Assembly (NCBI GenBank): GCA_014155875.1
Contig: JACEFZ010017895.1
Span: 396,655-460,654 of the forward strand
Reading direction: 5' to 3'
DNA: 64,000 bases
Source: Cepaea nemoralis
Lineage: Eukaryota; Mollusca; Gastropoda; Stylommatophora; Helicidae
The notes beneath the pieces were generated by a model that had not been told where the DNA came from, did not search any database, and saw only the letters and a program-made list of their open reading frames with translations. Position numbers and translations under genes: made by a program. Positions 49,728-62,959 of the stretch are shown here, in pieces; position 1 is the first letter of the stretch, and the number at the start of each line of letters is the position of its first letter.

Positions 49728-50765
49728 GGAGCGGCGGCAGCAGCAGCAGCAGAAGAAAAAGGAGGGGGAAAAGGAGGAGGAGGAGGGGGAGGGGAGGAGG
49801 AGGAAAAAGGAGGGGAAGGGGGAGGAAAAGGAAGAGGCGGGAGGGGGAGGAGGATGGGGAGGAGAAAGAAGAGGCGGGAGGATGAGGAGTAGGGGAGGAG
49901 ACGGCGGAGGAGGAGGGGGAGGAGAAGGGGGAAGAGAGAGGGGAGGAGGAGGAGGGGAGGAGGGAGAAGAAGGGGGAGGGGTAGGGGGAGGAGAGGGAGG
50001 AGGAGGAAAAGGAGGAAGAGTGGGAGGGGGAGGAGGAGTGGGAGGGGAAGAGGAGGGGACGAGGAGGAGGGGAGGGGGAGCAGGAGCAGGAGGAGGGGAA
50101 GGGGTGGAGGAGGGGAGAAGGGGGAGGGAGAGGGAAGGAGAAGGGGAGGGGTGGAGGAGGGAGAAGGAAGAGGCAGGAGGAGGGGAGGAGTAGGGGGAAA
50201 AGGAGGAGGGGGGAGAGGGAAGAGGAGGGGGAGGGGAGGAGAAGGGGAGGAGGATGGAGGAGGAGGGGGAGGTGGAGGAGGAAAAGGAGGAGGGAGGGGA
50301 GGAGCAGGAGAGGGAGGAGGAGAAGGGGGAGGAGGGGAGGAGGAGAAGGAAGAGGCGGGAGGATGAGGAGTAGGGTGGAGGAGGAGGGGGAGGGGGAAGA
50401 GGAGGGGAGGGGTAGGAGGAGGGAGGAGGAAGAGATAGGAGTAGGAGGGGGAGGAGGAACAGGGAGGAGGAGTAGTGGGAGGAGGAGGGGAGGAGAAGGG
50501 GGAGGAGGAGGAGGGGAGGGGGAAGACGAGGGAGGGGAAGGTGGAGGAGGGGAGGAGGGAGAGGCAGGAGCAGGAGGGGAGGAGGGGGATGAGAAGAAGG
50601 GGAGGAGGAGGGAGGAGAAGGAAGAGGCGGGATGAAGGGGAGGAGGAGGAGAAGTAGCAGGAGGAGGGGAGGAGGAGGAGTGGTAGGGAGGAGGGGGAAG
50701 TGGAGATGGGGAGAAGGAGGAGGAGGAGAGTGAAGGAGGGGGAGGAGGAGGAGGGGAGGAGGATT
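49728..50765. repeat. 1-kb polypurine (GGA-rich) tract
   Basis: Almost pure A/G on the plus strand with few T or C interruptions, built from gga/ggag/gaggg units. The 370-codon Pro/Ser/Leu minus-strand frames and Gly/Glu plus-strand frames are composition artefacts. Confidence 0.95.
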
Positions 50766-50873
50766 ATAACGCATATGCCTGTAGATAACTGTAGCGAAAA
50801 GGCCACCTATTTGAGAAATATGCACCAATTTTACATATATAGCAATGCTATTAGAAGTTATGTCCCCTCGTTA

Positions 50874-50974
<101 letters not shown>

Positions 50975-51788
50975 CAATGTGTATCCGTATGTATTTGATG
51001 CGTTCGATAACGGTCCATCCGATTAGAGATGAAATTTTCTACACGTCTTCTTTTCATTCCCATGCAACCGACTGTCATAGTTTTTTAGTGTAACATCGGC
51101 TACTTACTTACTAAAATTTAATATTTCATTTTTCATTATCATTTCCATATAGCAAGGGGACTTAACATAAGAAAAGTTATTTCAAGGGGCATAACTTTTA
51201 ATAACATTGCTATATACTTTATAGTCATATTGTTGCATCGTTTTCAAAGATTTATAAACTCTTTGTCTATAGTTATTTACAGGCATATGAGTTATAATAA
51301 ATAATGATATAATCTTTAAGGCATTTTCATAGTTTTCATACAAATAATGCATCTATTTAAATAGTGAAAATTTTCTAACTCATCTTTTTATTTTGCTTCA
51401 ACAGGCACATTAATTTTTTTTAACATTCTCATATGTATGGCGCGTTACACCCACGTTGGGTACTTCTGATGACCGTTGTCAAAGAATTGCTTCATAAGAG
51501 ATGTTGAATGAAAGAATGTATGAGAAGAAATAGAGAAGAGGGGCAGAATGTAGGACGGGCCTGCGAAAGATTTTCGTTCGTTAAAAAAAAAAAAGTAATT
51601 TTTTGTGATAGAAAGTTAGTTGCATATCCTTTGCAGTACTCTGCAGTCAACCCACCGCCCACCATTTATTGGCTGTTCGTGATATCTTGGTAAGTTTACT
51701 TTAGATAGATCTCTTCCAATCATATTTTCTACTATCAATCTATCCATTCTTCTATTCTATCTATATTTTTAACGGGAGCGGGCCGAAC

Positions 51789-51822
<34 letters not shown>

Positions 51823-52079
51823 CAGATAGATAGATAGATAGATAGATCAGACAGACAGACAGACAGATAGTCGGGAACGGGATCTTATATGACTACTTAT
51901 ATGAATTAAATGAGATGCTCCCCACCAGGGAATGGGTGAAGCCGGGCCGGGTCAGACAGACAGACAAGCAGACAGACAGATAGATAGATCCCCGCCTGGG
52001 CCTGGGCGAAGCCGGGACGGGTCAGCTAGTATACATTATAATGTAAATTAAATATTAAATAATATTAAGTAAATAACTG

Positions 52080-52290
52080 TTTGTGTGGCTAAGGGCTTGC
52101 GAACGCGGTTTGTGGGCCCATATACGCGGGTTCGAAACACGGTGGTGCTGGTTTTTTTGAAAAAGGTATAGGGGCCGGTCATTCAGAAAGCAATGGCAAA
52201 CTACTGAACGTAACACTTGCCTAGTACATCAACAGCAGCTGAAAATGCTGGTGTTGACTGCAACGTCCCGTAAGAGATACGCAACAAATT
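52080..52290 (+). mobile_element. SINE family B
   Basis: Head ggctaagggcttgcgaacgc and ggttcgaaacacgg (B box), body gccggtcattcagaaagc and aaactactgaacgtaaca, ending agagatacgcaac. Confidence 0.72.
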
Positions 52291-52911
52291 TTTTTTTACA
52301 CCACTAAACAAAAAAACTATGACAGTTGGCAGCACGGGAATGAGAAGAAGGCGTGTAGAAAATTTCATCTCAATCGGATGGACCGTTCGCGAACGCATAA
52401 AAAGCATGCATACATACATTCTATTTTATATATATATAAACAGACAGACAGACAAACAGATAGTCGGGAACGGGAACTTATATGACTACTTATATGAATT
52501 AAATTAGATGCTCCCCATCAGGGGCTGAGCGAAGCCGGGCCGGGTCAGACAAACAGACAGATAGATAGTCGGGAACGGGAGCTTATATGACTACTTATAT
52601 GAATTAAATGAGATGCTCCCCACCAAGGACTGGGCGAAGCCGGGCCGGGTCAGTCAGACAAACATACAGTCGGAAACGGGAACTTATATGACTACTTATA
52701 TGAATTTAAATGAGATGCTCCACATCAGGGGCTGGGCGAAGCTGGGCCGGGTCAGACAGACAGACAGATAGTCGGGAACAGGAACGGGAGCTTATATGAC
52801 TACTTATATGAATTAATGAGATGCTCCCCATCAGGGGCTGGGCGAAGCCAGGCCGGATCAGACAGACAGATAGTCGGGAACGGGAACTTATATGACTACT
52901 TATATGAATTA

Positions 52912-53130
52912 AGGTGTCAACTTTCCTCTGGAGTGAACTAGGCAGGCCGATAGAGGGATCATGCTGCATGGGCAACACATGGTTTCTTTATTTTAGCCCA
53001 GGTTTTGTGCTATGGAGAGGGAATTGGCCTTACCAGCCACACTCGCTACCGCCATGGGTCGTAGTTATTAAGCCTTTTTGAAGCACAATGTACCAAACTA
53101 TCGTCTGTCAAGACGGAAAGGTGCCAATGT
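52912..53130 (+). mobile_element. Retroposon family E, 5'-truncated
   Basis: Contains ggtgtcaactttcctctgg, gggatcatgctgcatggg and caagacggaaaggtgcc, and lies in a family H unit. Confidence 0.65.
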
Positions 53131-53335
53131 AATGTATATGAATTAAATGAGATGCTCCCCATCAGGGGCTGGGCGAAGCCGGGCCGGGTCAGACAGACAG
53201 ATAGATAGTCGGGAACGGGAGCTTATATGACTACTTATATGAATTAAATGAGATGCTCCCCACCAGGGACTGGGCGAAGCCGGGCCGGGTCAGTCAAACA
53301 GACAGACAGTCGGGAACGGGAACTTATATGACTAC

Positions 53336-53575
53336 TTTTTTTTCCGCATTTCCATCCTATTTCAGGATATTGCGGTCAACACCAGCATCTTTCAGCTGTA
53401 TGTTGATTCCTAGGCTAGATTACGCTCATCAGCACGCCACGACTTTCTGAGCGACCAGTTCCATACTCTCATGTCACTTTTGCGATTCGAACCACTGCTA
53501 ATTCTCGTCGCGTCACGTGACGAGAGTATTCAGGGTTAGCGGAGAAAGCTGCTAAACCCTCGGCCATGGAGCCGA
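53336..53575 (-). mobile_element. SINE family A
   Basis: Reversed: T run, ccatcctatttcaggatatt, ctgagcgaccagttccat and gcgattcgaaccactgc (B box). Confidence 0.78.
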
Positions 53576-53689
53576 TTATATGACTATTTATATGAATTAA
53601 ATGAGATGCTCCCCACCAGGGACTGGGCGAAGCCGGGCCGAGTCAGCTAGTGTGTGTGTGTCTGTGTGTATGTGTATTTATATATATAT

Positions 53690-54092
53690 TGAATGAGCAG
53701 TCAAGCTGAAAAACATCTGATGGCTGCAGAAATGTGGTTTCTGAGGAAAATGCAAAGAATACCATGGACAGACAGAAAAACCAATGACCAAGTACTACAG
53801 GAAACAAATGAACATCGTAAACTGATTAGAGAAATTAGACGTAGACAGTCAACATTTTTTGGACATGTTATGAGAAGAAATGGATTGGAGAACTTAGTGA
53901 CAACTGGCAAGATCAGATCGAGGGGAACAGACCAAGAGGAAGACCGAGAGGAAAATACCTGGATGGCTTGGCCACATGGCATGGACGAGACAGGAACACT
54001 GAGCTGATCCACGACACTGGTGATCGAGTGAAATGGCGAGTCATGACCGCCCACACTTTCCGGCATGGCACATGATTGATTGATTGATATAT
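53690..54092 (+). mobile_element. RTE-like LINE 3' end, near-identical to the copy at 36.5 kb
   Basis: MSSQAEKHLMAAEMWFLRKM and FFGHVMRRNGLENLVTTGK are intact; a short duplication (agatcagatcg, about 53930) then shifts the frame. Tail (GATT)n at 54074-54090. Confidence 0.8.
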
Positions 54093-54464
54093 ATAAAAAT
54101 TGATCTTCACTGTGTCATTTGAAAACCGATAAACTCTTATAATCTCTTAGAATATTTGAATGGAAGATCATGCGTTTTGCATATTTAAATTCTGAAATTT
54201 GATTCCCAAAAACTGTGAATGGGTCAATACTGTCAGTGGTCTCCTCATCTGTGACGTTCCTCATTACATTTGCTGCTTAGATGTTGAACAGATACAATGA
54301 AAGAAATAACTCCCTTGTGCACCACCCACCAATTATTTGATGTTTCACCAAGTAATATGACAGCTGCTTGCTGTTCACGATATAATGGTTCAACTCCGTG
54401 GATCACATTTGCGCCAGAATTTCTGATATTAAACATAGTCGAAGGCCTTACTTTAGTCCACGAA

Positions 54465-55075
54465 ACAAGTAGTCACACCTCGGTTTTCGTTGCTTTCTGT
54501 TTTCGTCGATTTTTTTCCCCTCGAAAACTTTGTCTCGGTTTTCGTCAGCGTGTCCACGGGACATTGCTACTAATTTTCTGAAAACAAAGGAACCCACGCG
54601 TTCTTCTGCTCGATTTGGCAGAGTTTCTCGTTGTGTAGCATCACTTGCTAGTAAGTTAACCCTTTCCTGTTAGCTTCATCATGAGACCAAAGAAAGTTTC
54701 TATAATTAGCAGCCCTTCGAAGAAGTAGGCCAAATGGCGATTCTGTTTCAGAGTCAATCGTAATGTTGTATGCTGATCTCATAAAGAACATGCATGGGAC
54801 GTGTGCTAGTGTACTTAGTGATTTAAAGGCCAGCAGAGGGTGGTTTGAAAAATTCAAGAGATGCAATGCAAACACAGTGTTACTAGGCACGGCGAAAGTG
54901 CGAGTTCGGATAAGTCTTGGGCAGAAAAATAGTATTTAAAAACTATATGTATTCTCTATAAAATGTGTTTTTGGTATGTATTTTGGAGTATCTAGAAGGA
55001 ATTAATTGGATTTACATTGATTCATATGGAAATAATGATGGGGTAAATGAAATAGCGCGGAACGAGTACAGGAAT
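54465..55075. mobile_element. Possible Tigger-like miniature element
   Basis: Contains acctcggttttcgttgcttt and tttgtctcggttttcgtc near the left and tttacattgattcatatgg near the right, the latter shared with 49095-49125. Borders not defined. Confidence 0.35.
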
Positions 55076-55689
55076 GAATGAGTATCTATCCTGCTTCCAT
55101 AATGCATTATTCTAGTTTCAGAGACAGTTTTTCCTGTCCATTTTAAAATTGTATCTGTGCAAGAACCTTTTGGTTCTCACATTTTTATAAAACTTTGACA
55201 CAGTTTTTTCAAAAGACCTTTTACAAATGACATCCCAAATTAAAAATGATGAATCAGGAAATACTTTTGCAAATAACAAACAAGTGAAATCACACAACAC
55301 AGGATGGTGCACACATTGTTAAAAAGCAAAAAAAAAAACTCAATAATTATCTGAAGCATGTCAGCTGAAACTGTATTCTAATGTTATTGAATAGTAAATA
55401 TGTTTATCAAAATCAATTAATCTTAATACAATATAATGGCATTAATATTGATGACACAATAATATGTACACAATTTATGGTAATTGAAATAATTGCCTTC
55501 AGCTTCATGTTTGCCTTTTGTGAAAGTAACGACCATTTTTATAAAGAAGATGATGTTATAACCAACAATAGTGTAGGTAGATTATGATATTTACCTGTCA
55601 AGCCCTGGGATGAGATAGGCCTATATAGAATCATGAACAGTGTCACTCAATGGGCAATGGGCCGCTGAGAGTTTGAGGTACAACAACTG
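55076..55689. other. Unassigned AT-rich sequence
   Basis: No exon or element recognised. Confidence 0.4.
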
Positions 55690-56335
55690 ATCCAGAGTAA
55701 TACATATCAAGGTGACACATATACTGAAAGGGTCAGTGGTGAGAAACAGGCGGAGTGGTTGGGATTTTATTGCGAAGGCTAATAGACGATTCTTGAAAAA
55801 GGAGAGTATGACATATGGGGCTACGACCTCCAGCATGAGAATGGAGGTGGAGGCAGTCACATCGGCATTCGGTTGGTTAGAGGAGACAACTGCAACACAC
55901 ATTATCTTCATCGCGGACTCAAGGAGTGTGCTTAGTAAAGTGGAGAAAAGAATGTTTCGTGTGGAATGGCTCACCTCGCTTCAGGGGTCACATATTGTAA
56001 GAATTGTAAGGATTGTTTTGCTCAGGCCACGCGGGAGTGCGGGGGAATAAACAGGCTGATAAGCTGGCAGGGAATGCATCTCTTGGTGGTATATTACCTA
56101 TGGATAAGGGAGATGTGGTCTGTGTGTAGGTGGAAAGGATGAGATTGTGCGGGGATTGGCAGGGGTTCTGGTAGAATCTCATATATGAGAGAAAGACCAG
56201 GAAAACTTTCAATCAGATAGATGTGGGAACGATTAGTAGTGTGACTCTTCGCTGGCTGTTAAGCGAGGGGCGGAGCGCTTATGGGGATGTCCTGAGTGCA
56301 GTGATGTCGGTTCTTAGCCCAACTCAGCTCAGCTC
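55690..56335 (+). mobile_element. LINE RNase H domain remnant
   Basis: Frame GSVVRNRRSGWDFIAKANRR, then MRMEVEAVTSAFGWLEE and HIIFIADSRSVLSKVEKRMF. After a shift near 56010 it reads CSGHAGVRGNKQADKLAG. The E of MEVEA, D of IADS and the GHAGxxGN..AD motif are RNase H hallmarks of I/R1-type LINEs. Later stops show decay. It abuts the 47-bp satellite. Confidence 0.75.
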
Positions 56336-56339
56336 AACT

Positions 56340-58745
56340 CAACCGAAGGTACTCTAGACGACAACCTGATGAAAGCATTATTAGAAGTGTCATGACAAGT
56401 ACTCTAGAAGACAGCCTGATGACAGCATTACTAGAAGTGTCGTGACAAGTACTCTTGACGACAGCTTGATGAAATCATAACTAGAAGTATCGTGAAAAGT
56501 ACTCTAGAAGACAGCCTGATGACAGCATTATTAAAAGTGTCGTGACAAGTACTCTTAACGACTGCTTGATGAAATCATTACTAGAAGTATCGTGAAAAGT
56601 ACTCTAGAAGACAGGCTGATGACAGCATTACTAGAAGGGTCGTGATAAGTACTCTAGACAACAGCTTGATGACAACAATACTAAATATGTCGTGAAAAGT
56701 ACTCAAGACGACTGCCTGATGACATAATTACTTGAAGTGTCGTGACAAGTACTCGATAAGACAGCCTGAGAGCATTACTAAATGTGTAATGACAAGTACT
56801 TTAGAAGCAGCCTGGTGCTTCACTAGAAGATCCATGACAAGCACGCTAGAAGAAACCCAACAGCATCACAAAAAGTGTCATGACAAGTACTCTAGTAGAC
56901 AACCCAAAAGCGTCACAAAAAGTGTCATGACAAGTACTCTAGAAGACAACCCAACAGCGTCACTAGAAGTGTCATGACTTTTATTCTAGAAGACAACCCA
57001 ACAGCGTCACTAGAAATGTCATGACAAGTACTCTAGTAGACAACCCAACAGCATCATTAGAAGTGCCATACCTTTTACTCTAGAAGACAACCCAACAGCA
57101 TCACTAGACGTGTCATGACAAGTACTCTAGAAGAGAACCCGACAGCATCACTAGATGTGTCATGACAAGTACTCTAGAAGACAACCCAACAGCATCACAA
57201 GAAGTGTCATGACAAGTACTCTAGAAGACAACCCAACAGCATCACTAGACGTGTCATGACAAGTACTCTAGAAGACAACCCAACAGCATCACAAGAAGTG
57301 TCATGACAAGTACTCTAGAAGACAACCCAACAGCATCATTAGAAGTGCCATACCTTTTACTCTAGAAGAGAACCCAACAGCATCACTAGAAGTGAAGTTT
57401 TATTCTAGAAGACAACCTAACAGCATCACAAGAAGTGTCATGACAAGTACTCTAGAAGACAACCCAACAGCATCACTAGACGTGTCATGACAAGTACTCT
57501 AGAAGACAACCCAACAGCATCACAAGAAGTGTCATGACAAGTACTCTAGAAGACAACCCAACAGCATCACAAGAAGTTTCATGACAAGTACTCTAGAAGA
57601 CAACCCAACAGCATCACTAGACGTGTCATGACAAGTACTCTAGAAGAGAACCCAACAGCATCACTAGACGTGTCATGACAAGTACTCTAGAAGACAACCC
57701 AACAGCATCACAAGAAGTGTCATGACAAGTACTCTAGAAGACAACCCAACAGCATCACTAGACGTGTCATGACAAGTACTCTAGAAGAGAACCCGACAGC
57801 ATCACTAGACGGAATACAACCCAACAGCATCACAAGAAGTGTCATGACAAGTACTCTAGAAGACAACCCAACAGCATCACTAGATGTGTCATGACAAGTA
57901 CCTCTAGAAGAGAACCCGACAGCACCACTAGATGTGTCATGACAAGTACTCTAGAAGAGAACCCAAGCACATCATTAGAAGTGCCATACCTTTTACTCTA
58001 GAAGAGAACCCAACAGCATCACTAGACGTGTCATGACAAGTACTCTAGAAGACAACCCAACAGCCTCACTAGACGTGTCATGACAAGTACTCTAGAAGAC
58101 AACCAAACAGCATCACTAGACGTGTCATGACAAGTACTCTAGAAGAGAACCCAACAGCATCATTAGAAGTGTCATGAGAGGTACTCTAGAAGACAACCCA
58201 AACAGTATCACTAGACGTGTCATGACAAAAGAGAACCAAACAGCATCACTAGACGTGTCATGACAAGTACTCTAGTTCTCAACCGGTTGGGGGGGGGGGG
58301 GGGGGGGGGGGAGAATTAAGATTATTTCAAGATCGCATTAATACAAGAACCAGTTACTTATATTGTTTTTCCCTCTAAATTTCACGGTTCTGTACTTCTC
58401 GAACTAATAAATTAGTTTTATAATGTAAGTAGACTCGCAAATCACGTTTTATGTAGATGTCTAGACTTGTTCTAGTATGTGTTATTAAATTTAACTTCCA
58501 TTTTTATGTATACTGTGTAAGGGGGGGGGGGGAGGAATTAATAGGCAGGAAATTCGAAAACGGGGGGGGGGGGGGGATGACGTTCTGAACATATGGTAAA
58601 GGGGGCATGGGCCAAAAAATGTTGAGAACCACTGCTCTAGAAGATATCCAACGACATCACTAGACGTGTCATGGCAAATACTCTGGAAGAGAACCAAACA
58701 GCACTACTAGAAGTGTCGTGACAAGTACTCTAGAATAGAGCCATA
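56340..58745. repeat. 47-bp satellite array
   Basis: Around 43 units of 46-50 bp (tactctagaagacaacccaa core, then catcactagacgtgtcatga). The left part (56340-56760) keeps an older form with gacagcctgatgacagcat. Related to the 43-bp array at 32.2-33.4 kb. Split by a hAT-type element. Confidence 0.9.
58276..58634. mobile_element. hAT-type miniature element in the satellite
   Basis: Left end ttctcaaccggttggggg (first bases of the terminal repeat missing), right end gttgagaaccactg, flanked by ctctag at both sides as expected for an 8-bp duplication. Body shares cgcaaatcacgttttatg with the other two copies, in the opposite orientation to 33366. Confidence 0.78.
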
Positions 58746-59367
58746 ATTTTGACAAAGGCTGATGGAGATTGAGCACAACTGATCATGTCCTGAGTGAAAT
58801 GGTGTACAATCTAGAGTCTAGACCACAAATTAGCTGACGATTCACTGACACTATTATGCTATTACTTTCGCAGCAAAGCAATCCTCATTGTGACAAAACC
58901 AAAACAAAAACAACCGCATATATATGAAGATATGTAATATTATTCCCCTATCTTATCTAAAGAACTAACATTGTCTAGTAAGTCACAAATCGCCCAAATG
59001 CTGGACTTGATCGCAACGTCCTGTAGAGAATATGTAAGTAACTTTAAGAAAATGTTATTCCCACTGCAGATATTATCGTAGGGGTGTGCAATATTAGGTC
59101 TTCCGTTGTATTAGGCCACGTTCTAATTAAGTCAGGTGACCAGCTTCTTTATCTTGCCACCTTAACTTTCCAGAATCATCTTTCATTGTTTACGAGGTTA
59201 AGACACGAGAACCCGTGTCGGAAAAAATACAATTCTGCGTCTCAACTGAATAAATCGGTATCCCTTGTTAAGTGTTAACACTGGATATGTGTGTGGTTCC
59301 AAAATTTAGGAAAACAACGAGCACTCCCGGAGACTCGCCAATCAATATAACGGTACAGGTAGTCAAG
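58746..59367. other. Unassigned sequence
   Basis: A short stretch at 58980-59040 (caaatgctggacttgatcgc) resembles a SINE A/B tail. Nothing else recognised. Confidence 0.35.
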
Positions 59368-59605
59368 TTACGCTGGTCTCCCTGGTCCAGTTCTTTCAGG
59401 CCTTTCTCCGTAATCCCGTATACTCTCGTGAGTAACGTGACGTGCGCGAGAATTGGTAGCAGTTATATCCAGTTGGTAACTTACGGGATATGTGAGCCAA
59501 TGGCTCAGAAAGCAATAGCTAACTATTGAGCATAAGCTTGCCAAGAAATCAACAATCAGCTGAAAGATGCTGATGTTGACAGCGATGTCCTGTAAAGGAT
59601 AAGCG
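59368..59605 (+). mobile_element. SINE family A
   Basis: ctccctggtccagttctttc head, degenerate B box, gccaatggctcagaaagc body, gctgaaagatgctgatg tail. Confidence 0.72.
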
Positions 59606-60107
59606 AACAACAAAAACGAAAAGTTAAGGTACACTGATGTGCTTTCTATGGAGGTGGTTGAACGTGTCCGGGGTGCCAGGATAACTATCTGAACTGATGT
59701 GAACTGAACTGAAGACTAACTACAGTACTTCCATAACTCCAAGAATTAAACCAATGAGTCATGACAGCAAAGGTGCACAGGCAACTAACAAAATGTGTGT
59801 CAGTCAATGCGACTGATGCTGCAACACTTGTCTTCAGAACATGAAAGTACGAAGGCGAGTTTGTATGATTAAACAAATGTACATGTAAATAAGACTGAAT
59901 ATGACAATGACTAGGAAGAATAATTCTGTAATAATTTACCTATATTTATGGGATCTATGGTCATGGAGCTTGTGGTGTAAAATGTCATGCACACCCGATA
60001 AAAGGTTCGCCATGCCACAGAGCAGCAGAGCATGCTAGAGAATCAAATTTGTATCTGAACTTGATTATTCCCTTGATGCCATGTGCTTGCTAGTGACAAG
60101 CAGAGTT

Positions 60108-60360
60108 TTTTTTTTTTTTTTAATTCGCATATCCTTTACAGGACATCGCTGTCAACAGCAGCATCTTTCAGCTGTCTGTTGATTTCTTGGCAAGATTATG
60201 CTCAGTAGTTTGCCATTGCTTTCTAAGCGGCCGGCTCAGTTATCCCGCAAGTCTCCAGCGGGGGTAGAACCGCTTCCAGCTCTCGCCCGCAACGAGACTC
60301 TGCGTGATAAACGGGATTACAGAGAAAGTGGTGTAACCCCTCGGCCAGAGAGACCGGCGA
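60108..60360 (-). mobile_element. SINE family A
   Basis: Reversed: T run, catatcctttacaggacatc tail, ctaagcggccggctcag body, ggggtagaaccgcttcc B box and cccctcggccagagag A box. Confidence 0.8.
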
Positions 60361-60394
60361 CAAGCAGAGTGTTAAAGTATAATATATAACCTAT

Positions 60395-60810
60395 ACTGTT
60401 ATATGCATGTCAAACATGGACAACAAGCAGAGACACATCTAATGGTAGTGGATGTGTGGGTTCTGAGGTAAATTCACGGAATACAATGGACGGACAGAAA
60501 CGTGAATGAGACAGTCTTTAACGGAAAAACCAAATATCAAAACCATAAACTGATTCAAGAAATTAGACGTAGACGGGAGATTTTTTGGGCACGTTAGAGG
60601 GGGGGGGGGGGGGGGGGGGGAATAAACTTGAAAACTTAGTGACAACCCGGACACATAAAGGAAAATTAGCAAGGAGAAAGCAGAGAGATAAATACCTGGA
60701 TGGTTTAGCCACATGGCATTATCGGAAGCTAAGACTGATGATATTGTGACATGGTGAACCAAGACCTCCAACGCTTATCGGCATAACACATGAGAATGAT
60801 GATGATGATA
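60395..60810 (+). mobile_element. RTE-like LINE 3'-end remnant
   Basis: tgtcaaacatggacaacaag, agaaattagacgtagacggg and gataaatacctggatgg match the family; a G run at 60598-60620 interrupts it. Tail atgatgatgatg at 60797. Confidence 0.65.
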
Positions 60811-60929
60811 TGTGCTGTCTACATATGCTAAACATTCTTATTAATTAAAAGATTCCATTGTAGGCCTGTGTGAATGTTTAACAATCTAATGTAAACATTT
60901 CTAACATGCTGAGATGTTTTTTTTATTCT

Positions 60930-61125
60930 CGTGAGTAGCGCAGCTTCGCGAGAATCTGCAGCGGTTCGCGCCGCGCTGGTAACTTAGGAGGGGGGGGGGG
61001 GTATGTGAGCCGGGTCGCTCAGAAAGTAATTGCAAACTACTGAGTATAATCTTGCCTAGTACATCAACAGCAGCTCAAAAATGCTGATGTTGACTCTAAC
61101 GTCCTGTAAGGGATATGCAACAACA
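60930..61125 (+). mobile_element. SINE family A, 5'-truncated
   Basis: Begins gtgagtagcgcagcttcgc, then ggttcgcgccgcgctgg, G run, gagccgggtcgctcagaaag and tail gctgatgttgactctaacg. Confidence 0.7.
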
Positions 61126-61553
61126 ACAACAATAACAAAATAGACAGTAAACATAGTTATCAGATGCAGTATGGATGGACACCCAATGATATTCTTATGG
61201 TATCTCTGGCAAAAACATTCAATCTCCTTTGTGCGCTGTTCTGCTTTGGCTGCCTAGGCATCTCCCCAGAATAAATTCCAAAAATAGGATTTGGATGCAT
61301 CTAAAAACAGATACCATAAAAAGTTTACAAACAATATGTCATAAACAACACAATCGTGAGATGTTAAAATATGCTCATATTATAAGATCAACTAATATTT
61401 GAAGTTCACCTGCATGTTATTATATTAATATGTGATTCCCAAAAACTAAATACAGTACTGCATGGAGAAACAGAATTCAGAATACTGCAAGTACAGAATG
61501 TGACATCATCATCGTCTGGCAGCTTGTCCTGCCAGGACTCCACCCATAGAAGT
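61126..61553. other. Unassigned sequence
   Basis: No exon or element recognised. Confidence 0.4.
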
Positions 61554-61561
61554 CTTTAGAC

Positions 61562-61769
61562 CAGGGGTGGCCAACACGAGGCCCGCGGGCCGCATGCGGC
61601 CCGCCGCTAGTCACGTTGCGGCCCGCGAAGTGGGAAGCGGCAATGTGGTCGTGGCTGTAGCACGCTTGCTTGCTTAATTTAATTAACAAAAAAAAATTAG
61701 GTAAGTGGCCCGGCAGGAAATATTATTTCTGAAATTTGGCCCGCCTGCTAAAAAGGTTGGCCACCCCTG
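61562..61769. mobile_element. Complete hAT-type MITE, 208 bp
   Basis: Terminal inverted repeats CAGGGGTGGCCAAC / GTTGGCCACCCCTG and a perfect 8-bp target duplication ctttagac (61554-61561 and 61770-61777). GC-rich inner palindrome gcccgcgggccgcatgcggc. No coding capacity. Confidence 0.92.
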
Positions 61770-61777
61770 CTTTAGAC

Positions 61778-62930
61778 ATTTCTATCATAAACCAGATATG
61801 CTGTCTCTGTTACTGTCACATGGATCTATTATTATTATTGTTAATTAATCTATGATATTAATATCTATTACATCTTGAATTCATCTACGATGTAGTTTTC
61901 ATCTTTACATGTGTATATTATATATTTCGCTACAGTATTCTTTCCATCTATTAAGAATTGCTTTATGTTCTGTTTGGGTTTCCTCCACGCTCCCCCTTCA
62001 TAGTATTTGTCTAGGTTCTAAAGTGTGTGGTCATTGCTTTTACAATTGTATACAGTGGATATTTCATGATCTCACCCATTCCTCTGGTGTTCTTCCATTG
62101 CACACATGTCTTGTAGGAACAGCTTCTTGTTTCTATTAACCTTCTTTCTTTTATTAGCTTTTTTATAGGCTGCCCTTTTCTCATCATATCATATTCCGTT
62201 CGCTAATTGCTATCTTCTGTCCTTTAAGCTCTAGCCTATCATTTGCTATCCAGTTATTTCCGACCCTTTTATGTCTTCAATATCGTTGGCTGTTGATACA
62301 AGAATATATTTAGCATTTATTGCTAATTTATCTGACGTCGTCTCTTATTTGGCTGTCATCAATATTTCGAACCTCATTTCTTGTTCTTATTTTATTAGTT
62401 TAGTTTTCTTTTACGTTTGACACAGGGATTTTCCTAGGCAAGACAGAAATGGAAAACTTCTATCAATATATTTCCTAGTACCGCTACCTGTTGCAAGACT
62501 CTTTCTCAGTATGTATATAAGATCCTCTTGGCCGGGTCTCACCAAGGCAATATTCATTCTATTTCTTTGTTCTCCATAGTTTCTTTTACGGCTATATTCT
62601 TCTAGGCATCTGTAAACAAAGTTGTCAACAATTGCTTTCCTTCTTGGCAGAAACCATACTGGTCGGTGACTGTAACCATTGTCTCTAAAAAGTGACCTTC
62701 TGATAACCGTCGCCCAAAACCTCTTAATGGTACCAAAAGCAATGGTAATTCATAACAGACACAGCTGTATTGTGTAAGAATTATATGAATTTTACATTTA
62801 CTAAGCAAATCAAATTTATCATTTAATGGCCTGGCATAATTTCGCTTGCATCTCATCAGGTACCATACTGCAGAAATATTGAAGAATTGCTCTACATATG
62901 TACGAGTACTCCACAGGATTTATAAAGCGC
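61778..62930. other. Unassigned sequence
   Basis: T-rich sequence with short open frames. No conserved motif or element end recognised. Confidence 0.35.
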
Positions 62931-62959
62931 CACTACTAACAGCCGAAACCAAAACCCGA

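Noticed and set aside
49694..50828. Minus-strand frames of 370 codons rich in Pro, Ser and Leu
   Set aside because: They are the complement of the GGA-rich polypurine tract; composition alone keeps two frames open.
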